From Augochlora pura (Eukaryota > Arthropoda > Insecta > Hymenoptera > Halictidae), in the NCBI RefSeq assembly GCF_028453695.1, contig NC_135774.1:1302001-1366000 (forward strand): 64,000 nucleotides of DNA, read 5' to 3'. The notes below the pieces were generated by a model that made no database searches, had not been told where the DNA came from, and worked only from the letters and a program-made list of their open reading frames with translations. This document shows, piece by piece, positions 32,757 to 44,792 of this stretch. The first letter of the stretch is position 1; each line of letters opens with the position of its first letter. A program made the translations under genes and the position numbers.

Positions 32757-33477
32757 TATTTATACGAGAAATATATTTTACACGAAGATCTGACCCCGTT
32801 AACGTCTCGTTTGGAAATTGTTCCAACCCCCAGCGCGAATTACGCGATTCTAAGAAAATAATTAAATTCTTCGCATTTGCATGACAATGGCGGGTGGTCG
32901 TGCGCGTCACGCGAGTTCAGCGCTCAGACGTCGAACGCGTTGGCTCGATTGCCCGCTCCGATCGATAAATAAGTAGATAAATAGATGAATAATTTAAACC
33001 GGAAGTAACATCCTCTAACACGCGCGTCCACGTGTCCTAAGGGAGCGCGAACGTTCCGAATAGGTTTTCCAGAAAGAATTTGTACAAAAGCAATGGTGTT
33101 AATTCCACGTGAAATTACGGCGCAGCTGTGAATTTCGAAATTAAAACAAGCGAAGGTATACACAGACATATAATAAGCGGCAATTTTCGTCTTCTTAGAA
33201 ATTCATCGGGACAGAGAAGTCCTAATCGTTGAACCGTGAAGGAAATTGTGCTGGCAAGGGGTTAAGTGACTGCCATTACCCACTTTTCTCCTACTTTAAA
33301 TAAGTACCGTACGCAGAAGATATAATATACGTTTCAAGTGTATCCAGACCATGGATCATTGAGCGAAATAAAAATTCGTCTTCGCCGATTGTTACTACTT
33401 GTGCCGACCTTAACTGATCGACAAAATTAATTTAACCTTGACAGATGCATCTGCATGAGCTATCCGGTGCATTTATT
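32757..33477. other. Non-coding stretch
   Basis: No gene recognised. GGCAAGGGGTTAA at 33,254-33,266 resembles the right terminus of a family C TTAA element, but no matching left terminus or interior was found. Confidence 0.35.
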
Positions 33478-33900
33478 GCTTATAAAATTAAATACAGTTT
33501 TAGGAAATTAGAGGAATCTATTCATAATATAATAAATATAATAAAATATAATAAATATATTATAATATAATAAATTCCAGAGCAAGCTTGAAATCTTAAT
33601 AAAACCAAGATATGATAACATCGATTAGGATAAGAATTGCTTATAAAATTAAATTCAGTTTCATGAAATCAAAGGAATCTATTCATAATATAATTAATAT
33701 AATAAAATATAATAAATATAATATAATAAATTCCAGAGCAAGCTTGAAATCTTAATAAAACCAAGATATGATAACATTGATTAGGATAAGAATTGCTTAT
33801 AAAATTAAATTCAGTTTTATGAAATTAAAGGAATCTATTCGATTAAATGGAAATTTCAGAGCGAGCTTAGAGTCGCAATAAAATGAAGAAATGATAATTA
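33478..33900. repeat. Tandem triplication, 161/156/~106-bp units
   Basis: Units start at 33,478, 33,639 and 33,795. Each begins GCTTATAAAATTAAAT(A/T)CAG, continues GGAATCTATTC, and carries a CAGAGC(A/G)AGCTT box followed by AATAAAA and a GATATGATAA-like word. Units 1 and 2 contain an internal (AATAT)n-like stretch that differs in length. Unit 3 has lost it and ends early. Units 1 and 2 are nearly identical outside the simple stretch. Confidence 0.95.
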
Positions 33901-34104
33901 GTATAAAAACGTTTTCATTCCGTCATTAAACGACTTTGTTGAATTTGTTGAGACCTCCGCGATCGTTGGAGGCAAAGTGTTAAAAAGACGAAAACGCTTG
34001 AAAATTTCGCGTGCCGAGGCACAGTGAGCGAGAGCGCACACGCGATTATAATAATCGGTGTCGAAAAATCTCGGCCAATAATTCGCGGCCGGTCGTGTTC
34101 CGCG
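33901..34104. other. Non-coding spacer
   Basis: GGCAAAGTGTTAA near 33,971-33,983 resembles a TTAA-element right end without a partner. Nothing else recognised. Confidence 0.3.
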
Positions 34105-34154
34105 CGACGGAACGAAACGGAACGAAACGGAACGGAACGGAACGGAGCGGAATG
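34105..34154. repeat. (AACGG)n / (AACGAAACGG)n array
   Basis: Alternating AACGAAACGG units pass into AACGG pentamers and then degenerate GAGCGG. Confidence 0.92.
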
Positions 34155-35688
34155 GGCGCGCGAGGGAAATTGGTCGCGAGGACGAAGCGAACGCGTCGCT
34201 GTCGCGGGTTCTCTCTCTCCCCCTCCGCGGTAAAATGGCCGGTTTGTACAATTACAAGCGGAGCCTGCGCGCGCGCGCGCGTGTAATCATGACATACCGC
34301 CTTGCAAACACGCTTGTTACACGGCGCGGCCCGGTATATACACCGAGAGGCGGGAAACGATGCGACGGCGGGCCTCCGCATACAGACAATTTATTCCCCG
34401 GCTATCCGAGGGAACGCGCTCTCGCATTAACCAAAGCGAGCACCGACGTCGAAACGGTAACGATGCACCGACCAAAGCCATTCCACCGATCATTTCCTCC
34501 GTTCCCTCCGATTCCCGTGACGTATCGACGTCCACCGCGAGTTCTTCGTACGGCTGCGTTTTCCGTTTACCGTCTCCATTTACCCGATATCGCGGAAACG
34601 TGATTAAGTCTCGCAGCGAGACCCCGCCTCGCGGCTATCCCGCCCCCTTTCGAAATTACTATCAAATACACTGCGGAGCGGAAACGCGCCCCGCGATTTC
34701 CAACGGTTTCGAATTAAACCGGACGGTATAAAGAAAAATGCCGCAAGTCTCGAAAATGTTCGGTTCACGCGTTTATCAAGCTGTACCATTCAGGATTCGC
34801 GCATTTATTGGAAGAAACGTCAGAAATGTCGGTTCTATATACTCGACAAAATTATGCTATTCGAAGACCTTTTTATATCCGATCATCTTACACTCGAAGG
34901 TTCATCCTTCCTGTTATCAAGAATTTATTCCAGTGATTCTAGTAATAATTAAAATATTTCTAAGACCTAAATACGTCTTTAAGTCTATATGCTCCTTTTT
35001 GGATTTTCGAATTCTTTCAAAAATTCTCTTAGAATTCTTAGACAACGTGCTCTCGTCTGGCTCCATGTAATAAACACGCGAGAGATATTTCGGTGGCTCT
35101 CTATTTATTCAAGAAAATCGAATTTCGCTGCAAGACAAAAGCAACTTTCGTATTCGTATCGAACGAGATCTGACGTATAACATCCGATCTCTGAAAGTGT
35201 TATGAGAAAGATCCCCGGGAAATATACGAGCGTATCGCGGCGGGGATTAAAAACACGGGACTTCGATTCGTCGAGTGTTTCTCTCGGCGTAGTCTCCGCG
35301 ATCCCATGGAAATCGACGACAGCCGGCACGGAATATGTTAATGCGAGAAACGGTCCGCGAGGGACCGGATTACGTGACTGGTTTTACTTTTCTTCGCCGC
35401 GCGGCTTTATTTCTTTCGTGCGGTACGATCGCGTTTATGTGTGACCACTGGCCGAACGGCGCGTATCGCCATTTTTGTCGGAAAATCGCGCAACGTTTCG
35501 CCGTGGCTTAAGATAGCCACGGCGAAATATATTTTGTAAATGAAAGCCGAGGTGTTGCCGGGGCAAAGAAAGAGATAAGGGAAACAACGGCCAATAGCTT
35601 TTCACCTTTCGCGATCTGGAAGCCCGGCTTTATTAGCAAAGGAACTGCCGAACATCTGGCTTATACTTTCTGCGATTACGAAAATTAG
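34155..35688. other. Non-coding stretch
   Basis: There is a (GC)n run at 34,268-34,280. Frames up to 123 codons overlap on both strands without recognisable domains. No tRNA or element ends. Confidence 0.4.
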
Positions 35689-35731
35689 GAAAATTAGAAA
35701 AATTAGAAAAATTAGGAAAATTAGGAAAATT
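35689..35731. repeat. (GAAAATTAG)n-like array
   Basis: Roughly five repeats of a 9-bp AAAATTAGG/AAAAATTAG unit. Confidence 0.88.
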
Positions 35732-36334
35732 TGTTGGTAAAGCTAGTCTCGGTATTTTTATAAAATAATAAGCATCAATAGCGTTTAGGACTAGCATATT
35801 TACTTCACCTAATATTCTCGAAATATTTCAGAGAAGTTGTCAATTTATTTATCTATTCTCCAATTCTTAATTTCCCTGGTTCTCAAGCGAAGTCCCGAAG
35901 CAAGAAAATTAAATAACTAAATATGTAGATAAAAAAGTAAATAAATCGTTCTTCCGTCGATCCGAGGATAGCCTAGAGCAAGTTCTGACTGAGAAATATT
36001 TCTCACAGAAATTTCGTGCACCGTACAGCTTAATAGCAGCCCAGCCTATGTTTAACGCGACATGGAAATTTCAAATAAAAATCCTAATTACTCCTTTCCC
36101 TTCTCCGGTGGCCAGAGTTCAGCCGGAGAGTTTTTCCAGGCGGCTGTCATTGGACGTCGGGGACGGAATTGCGAGATTATGATCGTTTCGGACGCAATAA
36201 CACGGAAGCTCGCGGTAACGCCTGTCGCGCGGCAATACAAACTGCAAACTTCCTCTCGTTGCAACACGCTTCCCCGTGCGTTACCAAGTGCACTTTTCTC
36301 CGTCGCTTATTTCTGTCCCTCTTTCCTTTTTTTC
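35732..36334. other. Non-coding stretch
   Basis: AT-rich with TAAATAA words, then unique sequence. A 196-codon plus frame starting at 36,062 continues through the CT microsatellite and into CpG-rich DNA; it has no recognisable domain. Confidence 0.35.
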
Positions 36335-36362
36335 TCTCTCTCTCTCTCTCTCTCTCCCCCCC
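36335..36362 (+). repeat. (CT)n microsatellite
   Basis: About 11 CT dinucleotides followed by C-runs. Confidence 0.93.
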
Positions 36363-36776
36363 TTCGGGGGGGATCAAATACAACGGTGTTATATAATTTA
36401 TCGGTGTTTCGCTCGAGAGACGCGTACAATGCTCCATTGATTTCCGACGCTGGCACGCCGGCCGTCGAGAATCATGGGAGCATTGACATGTCTCTGTTTA
36501 GTCGCGGCGATGTGCACCGCGGTCCGGCTAAAAAATTCTATTATATCCTAGCTCCGGGGGGAGAAATTGATGCGAATTCGATACGGTTTTCTATGGCGGC
36601 TTTGCTGTTTTCTACCGTGAAAGAGCCGTCGCTTCGACGCGAGTTGTTATAAATTCCTGCGGCTTGCTTAGCCGAAGATGATAACCTGCGGCACCTAATT
36701 GTTATCAAATTATTATTACCGTCGATAAACAGCCAAGTTTTATATAGATTTCTACTCTTTTTTAATTAATTAATTA

Positions 36777-36949
36777 ATTATAAGAAATTAATTTCCACCA
36801 AAAGAATGGATCCATAATAAGTCCGCTTCATAGTCATATTGCTAATACTTAATAAATAAAAATAATATATCGATTTTTCAAGCGTCCATTGACCAGAATG
36901 AAAAATCGACTAAATACAGCTCGGCACGGAACGTGTTAAATAACCATAA
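36777..36949 (+). repeat. Dispersed repeat, copy 2 (pair with 2.35 kb)
   Basis: Shares AATTTCCACCA, AATAATATATCGATTTTT and ATTGACCAGAATGAAAA with 2,350-2,482 in the same order. On the right it continues to GGCACGGAACGTG-TTAA at about 36,933-36,949. This resembles the terminus of a TTAA element, so the repeat may belong to another TTAA family whose left end is lost in an AATTAATTAATT stretch. Confidence 0.6.
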
Positions 36950-38388
36950 ATTAATCTATATTTACGACACAATTATTACATTAATCGCCGACTGAAACTG
37001 TAAAATCTGATAAAGTTACGTCGTACGAAAATACTGCTGTTAACCCGAGCTTTATATTTTAATTAAAAGGACAGCAAAGTGCGATAATGGTATCTTGATT
37101 AGCAATTGTGTTCTTCGTGTACGAGAATTTCAATCAGCATCGGCATCTAAGATGCAGAAATTAAATTACTGCGGCAGACGAAGTGTGAGTACAATTGGTC
37201 ATTCAAGACTGATTTATCGGCTATGAATCATGTGCATGCGCCGAGGACAGTGACGCAGTGTTCTTGACGTGGCATTTGATTTTGTAGCACGGAACGTGCA
37301 CCGACGGAAAAGAGAAAGTGCTTAATACCGGTGCATGTTTTATAAAATTGAGATCACGCTAAAATAGGTAAATTGTTTCTGCATTACGCTATTTCAAAGT
37401 CGAGAAATATTCTTGATCCCGCGAGTAACGTCGCTCTAATTCAATCAAGTAAATCAATTCGTATTAGACTGCCCGCTGTTTTCTCTCCGATTATAATATT
37501 TGCGCGTTGAATTTTCAATTCGACGTCAATTACGCTATAAGTTCGCAATTTGGCGTCGTGATCGAGCCCGTTCATAGATTTAACGAGATTTAATCATGCC
37601 TGGCATCCATTTGGAACTCGATAAAACAGTTAGTATAGCGATCATATTTCTAGCCCGGCGCTCTCGCAAATTGCTCCCATAAAATCCTGTATTTGCATAA
37701 ACGTACTCAGTCTACTTACAACGCCGATTGCGAGTCGCGCGAACGATACAATTTATATCGAAAGTTTCCGCGCAGAACTCGGTGATTACAAAGTTGCGAA
37801 AATGGGCTCGCCGGGCGAGTGAGCCGGCTACGAATTTTGATCCTACGCGGAGATACCTCTCCCCCGACGTGGTAATAATTCACGGGATTCGAGGGAACAG
37901 GAAATTCGATGAAGTTTTTAATCATTCAACGATTCGAGTTCTACCAGCGCGATTTCAGTTAGCATTTCGCTTGGTCCGAGCCCGTGTCAAGACATTTTCC
38001 AATCTTGATTACGAAAGGAGGACGAAACCAGCGCGTTTAATTAATTTCTGAAAATTACAAACAGAAGAAAATCTGACCGGTTTCGTTAAAAATTTCATTT
38101 CAAGCGAGATGAGGGTTTTATTAAAATTTTTTTGAAACACTTCAGCGCGTTGCAGGGGGTCACCCCGTGAATGCAGAAAATCCGCAGTACATCCGTGATT
38201 AGACTATCGACTTTTATCTGAAACGTGAAAAAAGAACGCGCCGAAATAAAAGACTCTACTTTCCGCGCCATTGATTCCGTCGAGTTCCAAACAGAAGAAA
38301 ACCTCGTCTTTCGGCAACTTTGAAAAATCAGCAAAAATATGCAGAATCTTGAATTGGTCGTTGAATAACCCAAACCGCTCTAATCAAA
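36950..38388. other. Non-coding stretch, no gene seen
   Basis: Mostly AT-rich and apparently unique. Frames of about 60-107 codons occur on both strands, with no recognisable domains. Confidence 0.4.
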
Positions 38389-38693
38389 TTAACCCTTTGG
38401 CTACGGCAGTCTTTGGCACGACCGTAGTTTTTCGTTGGACATGCATTTCTGAGGAATTATATTAAAATATTCAAAATATTGAATTCTATTACATTAAACA
38501 AATATTACTTGAAGTGAACAATAATTTTAAGCTTTTTTACAATATATAAAATAAATATTATACAATATATAATTAATCAAATTTTATAATAAACGGGAAC
38601 GAAATTTGATCTTGACGCCTATTGGCGCCTACAGTGCCGGGGGGCCAACATGTTTCGGACGCCAATGGGCGCCAACAGTAGTCAAAGGGTTAA
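38389..38693 (+). mobile_element. TTAA-flanked short element, family B copy 1
   Basis: The 305-bp segment begins TTAA-CCCTTTGGCTACGGCAG and ends ACAGTAGTCAAAGGG-TTAA. The inverted termini share CCCTTTG(G/A)CTAC. Near the left end is CGGCAGTCTTTGGCACG then CCGTAGTTTTTCGTT. The middle is AT-rich with a duplicated AATATATAA region. Near the right end are two 16-bp near-palindromes, GACGCCTATTGGCGCC and GACGCCAATGGGCGCC. Copies lie at 40,443 (same orientation) and 53,530 (inverted). Non-coding; probably a non-autonomous piggyBac-like element. Confidence 0.9.
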
Positions 38694-40442
38694 GCGTCTG
38701 CGTATCCGCACGCAGAATAGCCTGGCCGAGTTTTAACGCATCGAGCAGGCAGGCAGGCATGCAGGCAGGCGAGCATCACCGCGTTTCGGTATTTGCATAG
38801 TTCGACAATGTAAACTTTCCCGTGGAAATCGCCCCATAATGCTAATAACGATGAGAGCTCTATTAACGAACGCGTGAGAAGTCGATTTGCATTAATAAGA
38901 TGCGCGCGAGCCAAAACTAATTACCGCGGAACGTGAATTCCTAAGTTCGCAGATATCGCGGCGCGCGGTTCGCCGCTCGCGGAAATTCGCAGCGTCTGCG
39001 GCGAGCCGATAACAAAATTCCCACGAACGGGGTCCGGCGAAATAAGAAAAACGCTCGCGAGCGAGCGCGAGCGCGCGCGCGACAGCTGCGCCCCGAACAT
39101 CTTCGAAAATCCTGTCGAAGGACTTCTCCTTTCCTCCTACTCGATACTAGGATTATTAACGCACGGGTCGAACGCGCCGCGTTTCGAGCCCCGGGGATCG
39201 GAGGAATATACCCCGGAGCGGATCGCCCGAGAATGCGGTCCGCTCATCGGCGTTGCCTTTTCGATTTCACGTCATTTCGATTTCAGCCGCGTCCGGTATG
39301 CGGCGATTTCCATAAATCCGAAAAACCCTGCGGAATGCGACCGCTGGAACCCGATGTTTGTTCCAGTCGATTCCGCAAAAATCCCAGATATCCATCGCAG
39401 AACGAACTCGAATTGCACGTTTAACCAAGAAAGAAAAGACCGTCAAGATTATTACTAACATTAACAATCGTTAAAATTATTTCTTCTAATTATTAATCAA
39501 TCGAATAATTTATTCGTCCAATCGTTCCGATCCAACCAAACGAGCGCAACGCTAATTTCAATATATTGATTGAACGGTATTAAATTGCGCTATAATTAAA
39601 TCAGTATTAAATTGATAGAACAGTAATTGCATAGATTTGGAAATCGGCTGTGTTCGAAGGGGCGCAACGAATCCGGTGATTTCTGAAATCATTTGTTAGG
39701 TGGCACGGTTGAATCCTGGATCCCATGTACGAGAGATCCCGCGACCGTCGTGTCTCGCGTTTCTCTCGGCAAATTGTAAATTAAGTGGATTAATCCTTTC
39801 CAGATCACAAGACCTGAAATATACCGTACAATTTCTAGAGCACACCACCGACCACCGCGTTCTCTGTTTCTATACGAGAAAAACCAGTCCGCGCGGGCCG
39901 GGTGTGATAATGAATGCAAATCCAACGAAGGAACACCGTGGCTCGCGGTGAATTTCTATCTGAAAACTGGTAGGTGTTAATAGGGCGGCCGCAATAAGGT
40001 TGGAAATACTGCACGACCAGTTCTATATAACTCCTATAAATCTCGACTACGGGGTCCGGAGCGCCGATTAGGGTTATCGTCCCAGAAAAGGGTACAAGAT
40101 ACGACCGGGACTCGAATGCCGCGCGCGCGCGCGCCGCATTGTAAACTCGCCTTCATTCTTCTTGCTTACACGCTGTCCGGCAAATGTCCGGTTAAGCGTT
40201 CGCCACTCCGTTCCGTTTACGATCGGATCATCGGATTCCTTGCGGTAAAATAAATTAGCATTAAAATTGCAGCCGATGATCGTGCCGACCGGCAGATCAT
40301 TAGGCGCTCGAAGAGCATAGTGGAGCCTCTCTTCGGTCCATATAACACGCAGTTCGATGGTAATCTTGATTTATCGACGCCGATAAACGACGATCGTTCG
40401 ATCCGCGGCTCGGCGACGAAATTAATTCCTTAATGAAATTAT
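38694..40442. other. Non-coding stretch between two family B elements
   Basis: It contains a (GCAG)n-like run at 38,748-38,772, a (GC)n run near 39,066-39,082 and another at about 40,121-40,135. No gene, tRNA or further element recognised. Confidence 0.4.
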
Positions 40443-40716
40443 TTAACCCTTTGGCTACGGCAGACTTCGGCACGGCCGTAGTTTTTCGTTCGACATGCTT
40501 TTCTAAGGAAGTATATCAAAATATTCAAAATATTTAATTCTATAACATTGAACCAATATTACTTGAAGTGAACAATAATTTCAAGCTTTTTTTACAATAT
40601 ATAATTAATCAGATATGATAATTAACGGAGTCGAAATTCGATCTTGACGCCTACAGTACCGGGAAGCCAATACGTTTCGGACGCCAATAGGCGCAAAACA
40701 GTAGTCAAAGGGTTAA
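40443..40716 (+). mobile_element. TTAA-flanked short element, family B copy 2
   Basis: The 274-bp segment begins TTAA-CCCTTTGGCTACGGCAG and ends AGTAGTCAAAGGG-TTAA. It is clearly homologous to 38,389-38,693 throughout, at high identity. It lacks part of the AT-rich middle and most of the first 16-bp palindromic box near the right end, and its second box has decayed to GACGCCAATAGGCGCA. Same orientation as copy 1, 2.05 kb downstream. Confidence 0.9.
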
Positions 40717-41917
40717 AGATCTATTCAATATTTATTTAACCGGTCCCGTCTTTCGAGCGGAAGACTTTCGATTAGCCAGTTAATTTTGAACGATTTATAA
40801 ATAGCGTAGCTTTGTCTGTCCAGAAGCAGGCCGATATAGAGCAAACAGGTGCAAGGTTACTGGAGCGATTTCATTAACCAGTGACTCACTCGAATCGCGC
40901 CGACGCCAAGGGTTAGACTGCTGCGATACGCGTAAAATATTACTGTTAAATTCCATCGTTGATTTCGCGCTGCACCGTGAACGCCGATCCGTCAACGCGG
41001 AAAATACTCAACGACGACACAGGGATCTGTCGTTCGTAGCAAAGCGCACGGGAGCCCCGTGTTTTCCGTGCACAGACATACATTCAATTAGCCGCACTGC
41101 TAAATTTCACTGCGGCAGAATTACGTTTAATAAAAGCGCTTTCCCCGCCTCGCCTCGCCTCGCGCCGCTTTCCCCCCACGCGCGCCACATTTATTTCACT
41201 GTGTTTCATTTACCGCATTTATTTACTAATTAATTTATGTTTCTGTTCACCTTTTTGCGGCCGGCGGCGGTGCCCGCGAACCATTCTTAGCTCTCCGGTT
41301 CGCCTTTGTTCACCGCCTGAAGAACGTTTTACGCGGTTTTGCGGAAATAAAGGCAACGTCGACGTTATCGTGCCGCTCGCAACTAAATTGAACGCAAAGG
41401 ACGCGCGCGCTGCCGTTCCGCCCGGCAAACGTAACGATAACGTAATAATAACAACCAGGTTTATTTGGTCGCAAGGTTGCGACAAGAGCGGACCCGCGTC
41501 GAGGCAACCTCTCGTTCGTCAACGAGTCGATACGCGTACGCGACTGGTCCGCGGGTTGCTATCGTTCAATCCGGATCGACACGCGAAGAGACAAATCAAC
41601 CGAGGAGAGAATATGCCAAGAGTCAAGAATTGGCAACTTCGCAATCAATGGAGACACGCACGGGGGAGAGCAGAGTACTCTTGCCAACGCGGCGATTTAT
41701 CTCGTCGCGTTTCAGCACTGTACACCTCGTTACATGCACGCCGTGCAGCTACTGCACAGTTAGAGTTACCAGTGTATCGGGTGTCGCGCGACAAGCTCTG
41801 TTTCTCGTTTCGCGTGCGCAACCGTTGAACAAACTTGGCTCGGCCACGGCGTGTGCATTCTTCTAATTCTCTCGTCGCGTTTGCAGATTAACGAGGATAC
41901 GCGACACGTCTTAATCG
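40717..41917. other. Non-coding stretch
   Basis: CpG-rich from 41,250 onwards. Overlapping frames of 152 and 133 codons on the plus strand at 41,370-41,866 have no recognisable domain. No tRNA seen. Confidence 0.4.
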
Positions 41918-41985
41918 ACAAGTGTATACACTTGTTAAATATACCAGATAGGGTATAAATATACGGTATGGTTAAATATACCAGA
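41918..41985. repeat. 18-bp perfect palindrome and short direct repeat
   Basis: ACAAGTGTATACACTTGT at 41,918-41,935 is perfectly self-complementary. It is followed by the word TTAAATATACCAGA twice (starting near 41,935 and 41,971). This could be a dimeric protein-binding site, but nothing else supports that. Confidence 0.8.
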
Positions 41986-43778
41986 AAAGAAACCAAAACG
42001 CACAGAAATCGGTCATCGCAGAATAATCGGCTCCACTGAGCCAGACAGCAATGTGACGTCCAGTGTTTTGTCAAGATTATTTTTCGCTGTAAACAAGTAG
42101 TACTATTATATGCAAATAGTAGTACTATTTACAGAGTTCACTCTCGACGCTGTTCGGAGGACACCCTGTAGATTCCAGTGGCTACCGAGATACGCTGGAT
42201 AGATCGAGCTAAAAAGAACACCGAGAATAGGAGGACAGCGAAGAGAAGGAGGAAGTAGGAAGGAGGTGGTAGGAATAAGGAAAGACGTGGAATACGAAGA
42301 AGAGGGAACGGAGAAAGGGCGACAGGCCGCGGTGCCGCGCGACGGAGACGGAGAGAACCGAACCGACCTGTCTGAGTCAACCGGTCTAACCACATGTTTG
42401 CCTGGCGAGTCGCTATGCAACCGGATGGAGTTCGCTCAGAACCGTAAGCAACCTCCGTTAAGCCGCATTTACACCGAAGAACAAATCGATCGTAGGGAAA
42501 CGAAGGCTCGCCGTGGAAAGCGCGTTTATCCGTGGCCTGGCAGCGAACGTCGACCGCTGGCCGAAAGGGAGAGCCTCTCTCTGGCCGGAAAAGGGTTGCG
42601 CCGCACCGCCGATCACGATTCGATTAATTAACGGGAGACGGAGGCCTGTGTTCCGCGCGAGTGCAGTGATTCCGAAGATTTTTGCTGCGACGCGAAAAGC
42701 GGGGCTCGCCGTGGACGTCGGGATGGCCGCGGTATCCGTAATTAGGACCTGTCGTTTGATCGATGCGTCCTATTAAACTAATTTGAATACAATGGCCGGG
42801 GTACGCGCGGCCTTTCTAAGCGGCCGGCCTCCAACCTGGCCGCCCCGGGGACAACGTTAATTCGGTTTTACGTGCAATCATCGTTTTCGATTCACCGTCT
42901 CTCTTCGGAAAGAGATTAAACGCTCTTTTGTTCGGCATGTTGTTACCGGCGGGCTCGCTGCTGGAATGTTTAATGCGATTTCTGGACCGATCGCAGAACC
43001 GCCCGGACCGAATCGCTCCGATGGTATATTCGATTCGCTCGAAACGGCTCCGGGAACGCTTTCGGCGACGTCTTTCCGGAGGGGGGATCGCTCGGAGCAT
43101 CTCGACCGGGTAATTCTTGCGAGGTGTTCGTGATTTCGTGGCAGCTCGAATCGCCTGGATTCGCATTCTTTCGTGGCAATTCTCTCTCGCGCAGGCTCGA
43201 ATCTGGCTCCACGGCGACCAACGTTGCAGCCGGCATCGATAACGGTCAGAGACGAATGCATACGAACGCTAAAACTCTTCGAACTCTTCTAATTTTTTAA
43301 ATTCTTGTTACTCTTCTGTAACAAGAATTTAAAAAATTCTATGGAGCTGAAACAGCTTTCGGAATGACCGAAGGGTTCTTTTGCGGAAAAATACTCGTTC
43401 CGATGCCCTTTGCCCCGCCGATCAATTTAACTAAATACAGTCGAAAAAGCCGACGAACCCTTTCTACCATTCACTGCGACTTCCCACCCGTGGATCCTCC
43501 AACTGGCAAAAAGTCGCGCATCCGGCAACGTTTCTCCCCACCGACGTCCCTGTAACATCGTTCGGAGAGATAGACGAAACTGATATCCGTGAACGAGATT
43601 CAAAAAAGAACCGTGGAAAAAAAGCCGCTTGAATACACGCAAATACCGTGGGCAGCGAAACGGTAGCAGTAATACGCGTGACCGGCGCGGATAAATCAAA
43701 TTGAAAATCGCTTGCGGAATCATTGCACGTGTCCGATATTACTCGTGGAATCGGCGAGGAGGCGGGGCAGGGCGGGGG
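41986..43778. other. Non-coding stretch
   Basis: A direct repeat, AGTAGTACTATT, occurs twice at about 42,098-42,130. A purine-rich part lies at 42,225-42,350. CpG-rich frames up to 127 codons have no known domain. A 17-bp inverted repeat, AATTTTTTAAATTCTTG against CAAGAATTTAAAAAATT, lies at about 43,291-43,337. Confidence 0.4.
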
Positions 43779-43878
43779 NNNNNNNNNNNNNNNNNNNNNN
43801 NNNNNNNNNNNNNNNNNNNNNNNNNNNNNNNNNNNNNNNNNNNNNNNNNNNNNNNNNNNNNNNNNNNNNNNNNNNNNN
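43779..43878. other. Assembly gap of 100 N inside a G-rich tract
   Basis: Exactly 100 Ns, a conventional placeholder for a gap of unknown size. It is preceded by GGGGCAGGGCGGGGG and followed by 47 Gs. The true length is unknown, and translations across it are meaningless. Confidence 0.99.

Positions 43879-43925
<47 letters not shown>
43879..43925 (+). repeat. Poly-G run (G47)
   Basis: 47 consecutive Gs directly abut the assembly gap. It may be a genuine long poly-G or partly a sequencing artefact, since runs of this kind are a known failure mode in some chemistries. Confidence 0.9.
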
Positions 43926-43928
<3 letters not shown>

Positions 43929-44644
43929 GAAAAAGCGGGAGCAGCGGAGGTAAATGGAGCCTCGTATAACCAATCATTCCAGGGCCAGACTTCTAATAAT
44001 CCATGGGCAATATATCCGACGGGGACAGGGTAGCCGCGCGCGCCGGGATATCCACCGAAGCCGCCCCCCCCCCTCCCCCCTTCCAAAAGCAAATATCTAG
44101 CCCCGTTCCGATCGGCGCGATAAAAAGGGATGGTTTTCGATCAGGAGGCGCACGGGGAAACAGCGAATTACAGCTAGCCGACCCCGACCCGACGGGCCGA
44201 CCGGCCGACGAGAACGCGCGTGCAAGCTACACAACGCCGGAATGTCGAGCCGGCCGACCATTTAAAATTTAAATGTTCGGACCGAGAGCGGCGCGACGCG
44301 ATGCGACGCGACGCGATGCACTTTATGCACTGCCGTCGACGCGCCGCTGCCCCTTTTCCGTCGATCCGACTGCGTATACCATGCAGGCTGGACCCGGTGG
44401 AAATCATTTCGCCCTCGACTCGTATAAATATCCTTGTCACCGAATACTCGTGCAAATATTTTCTCGCCGCCTCTGTTTGCGCGAACGGCGGACGTTCGGC
44501 GGTTTTAACGTAAGGCGGGTCGCGCGTTTTTGTTGCAGCGCTGAGACGAGGAGGATTTTTGCGAACCGCGTCTCGGAGCGTGGAAACTGTGAATCACGTG
44601 CTGTAACTCTTTGCACTGGAACGGCGAATCTGTTGGGGCCAGTA
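43926..44644. other. Non-coding GC-rich stretch
   Basis: Contains GCGACGCGATGCGACGCGAC at about 44,291-44,316, a short direct repeat. An acceptor-like TTTTTGTTGCAG lies at about 44,527-44,538, with no supporting exon. No gene recognised. Confidence 0.4.
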
Positions 44645-44792
44645 GGAATTATCTAGATTTTTAAAAATTAGCTGGATTTTTAGAAATCAGCTGGAATTAA
44701 CTAGAAATTATTTGGATTTTTAGAAATCAGCTGGAATTAACTAGAAATTATTTGGATTTTTAGAAATCAGCTGGAATTAACTAGAAATTAGC
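44645..44792. repeat. 40-bp tandem repeat, ~3.5 copies
   Basis: TAGAAATCAGCTGGAATTAA recurs at 44,681, 44,721 and 44,761, each followed by CTAGAAATTA and then a TTTGGATTTT-like or TAGCTG end. Repeat units are almost identical and carry the E-box-like CAGCTG. Confidence 0.95.

Noticed and set aside
33254..33266. GGCAAGGGGTTAA, and similar isolated words at 33,971, 56,163 and 56,314, as further TTAA element ends
   Set aside because: Single ends without a partner terminus or shared interior; the motif is short enough to recur by chance or by decay.
36062..36652. 196-codon plus-strand frame
   Set aside because: It crosses a CT microsatellite and has unrelated composition on either side. No family resemblance.
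42163..42173. ACCCTGTAGAT, the start of miR-10
   Set aside because: It diverges after 11 bases, and the flanks give no credible precursor hairpin or star-strand match.
43464..44092. Open frames running through the N gap with poly-Gly or poly-Pro
   Set aside because: They exist only because Ns and poly-G contain no stops.
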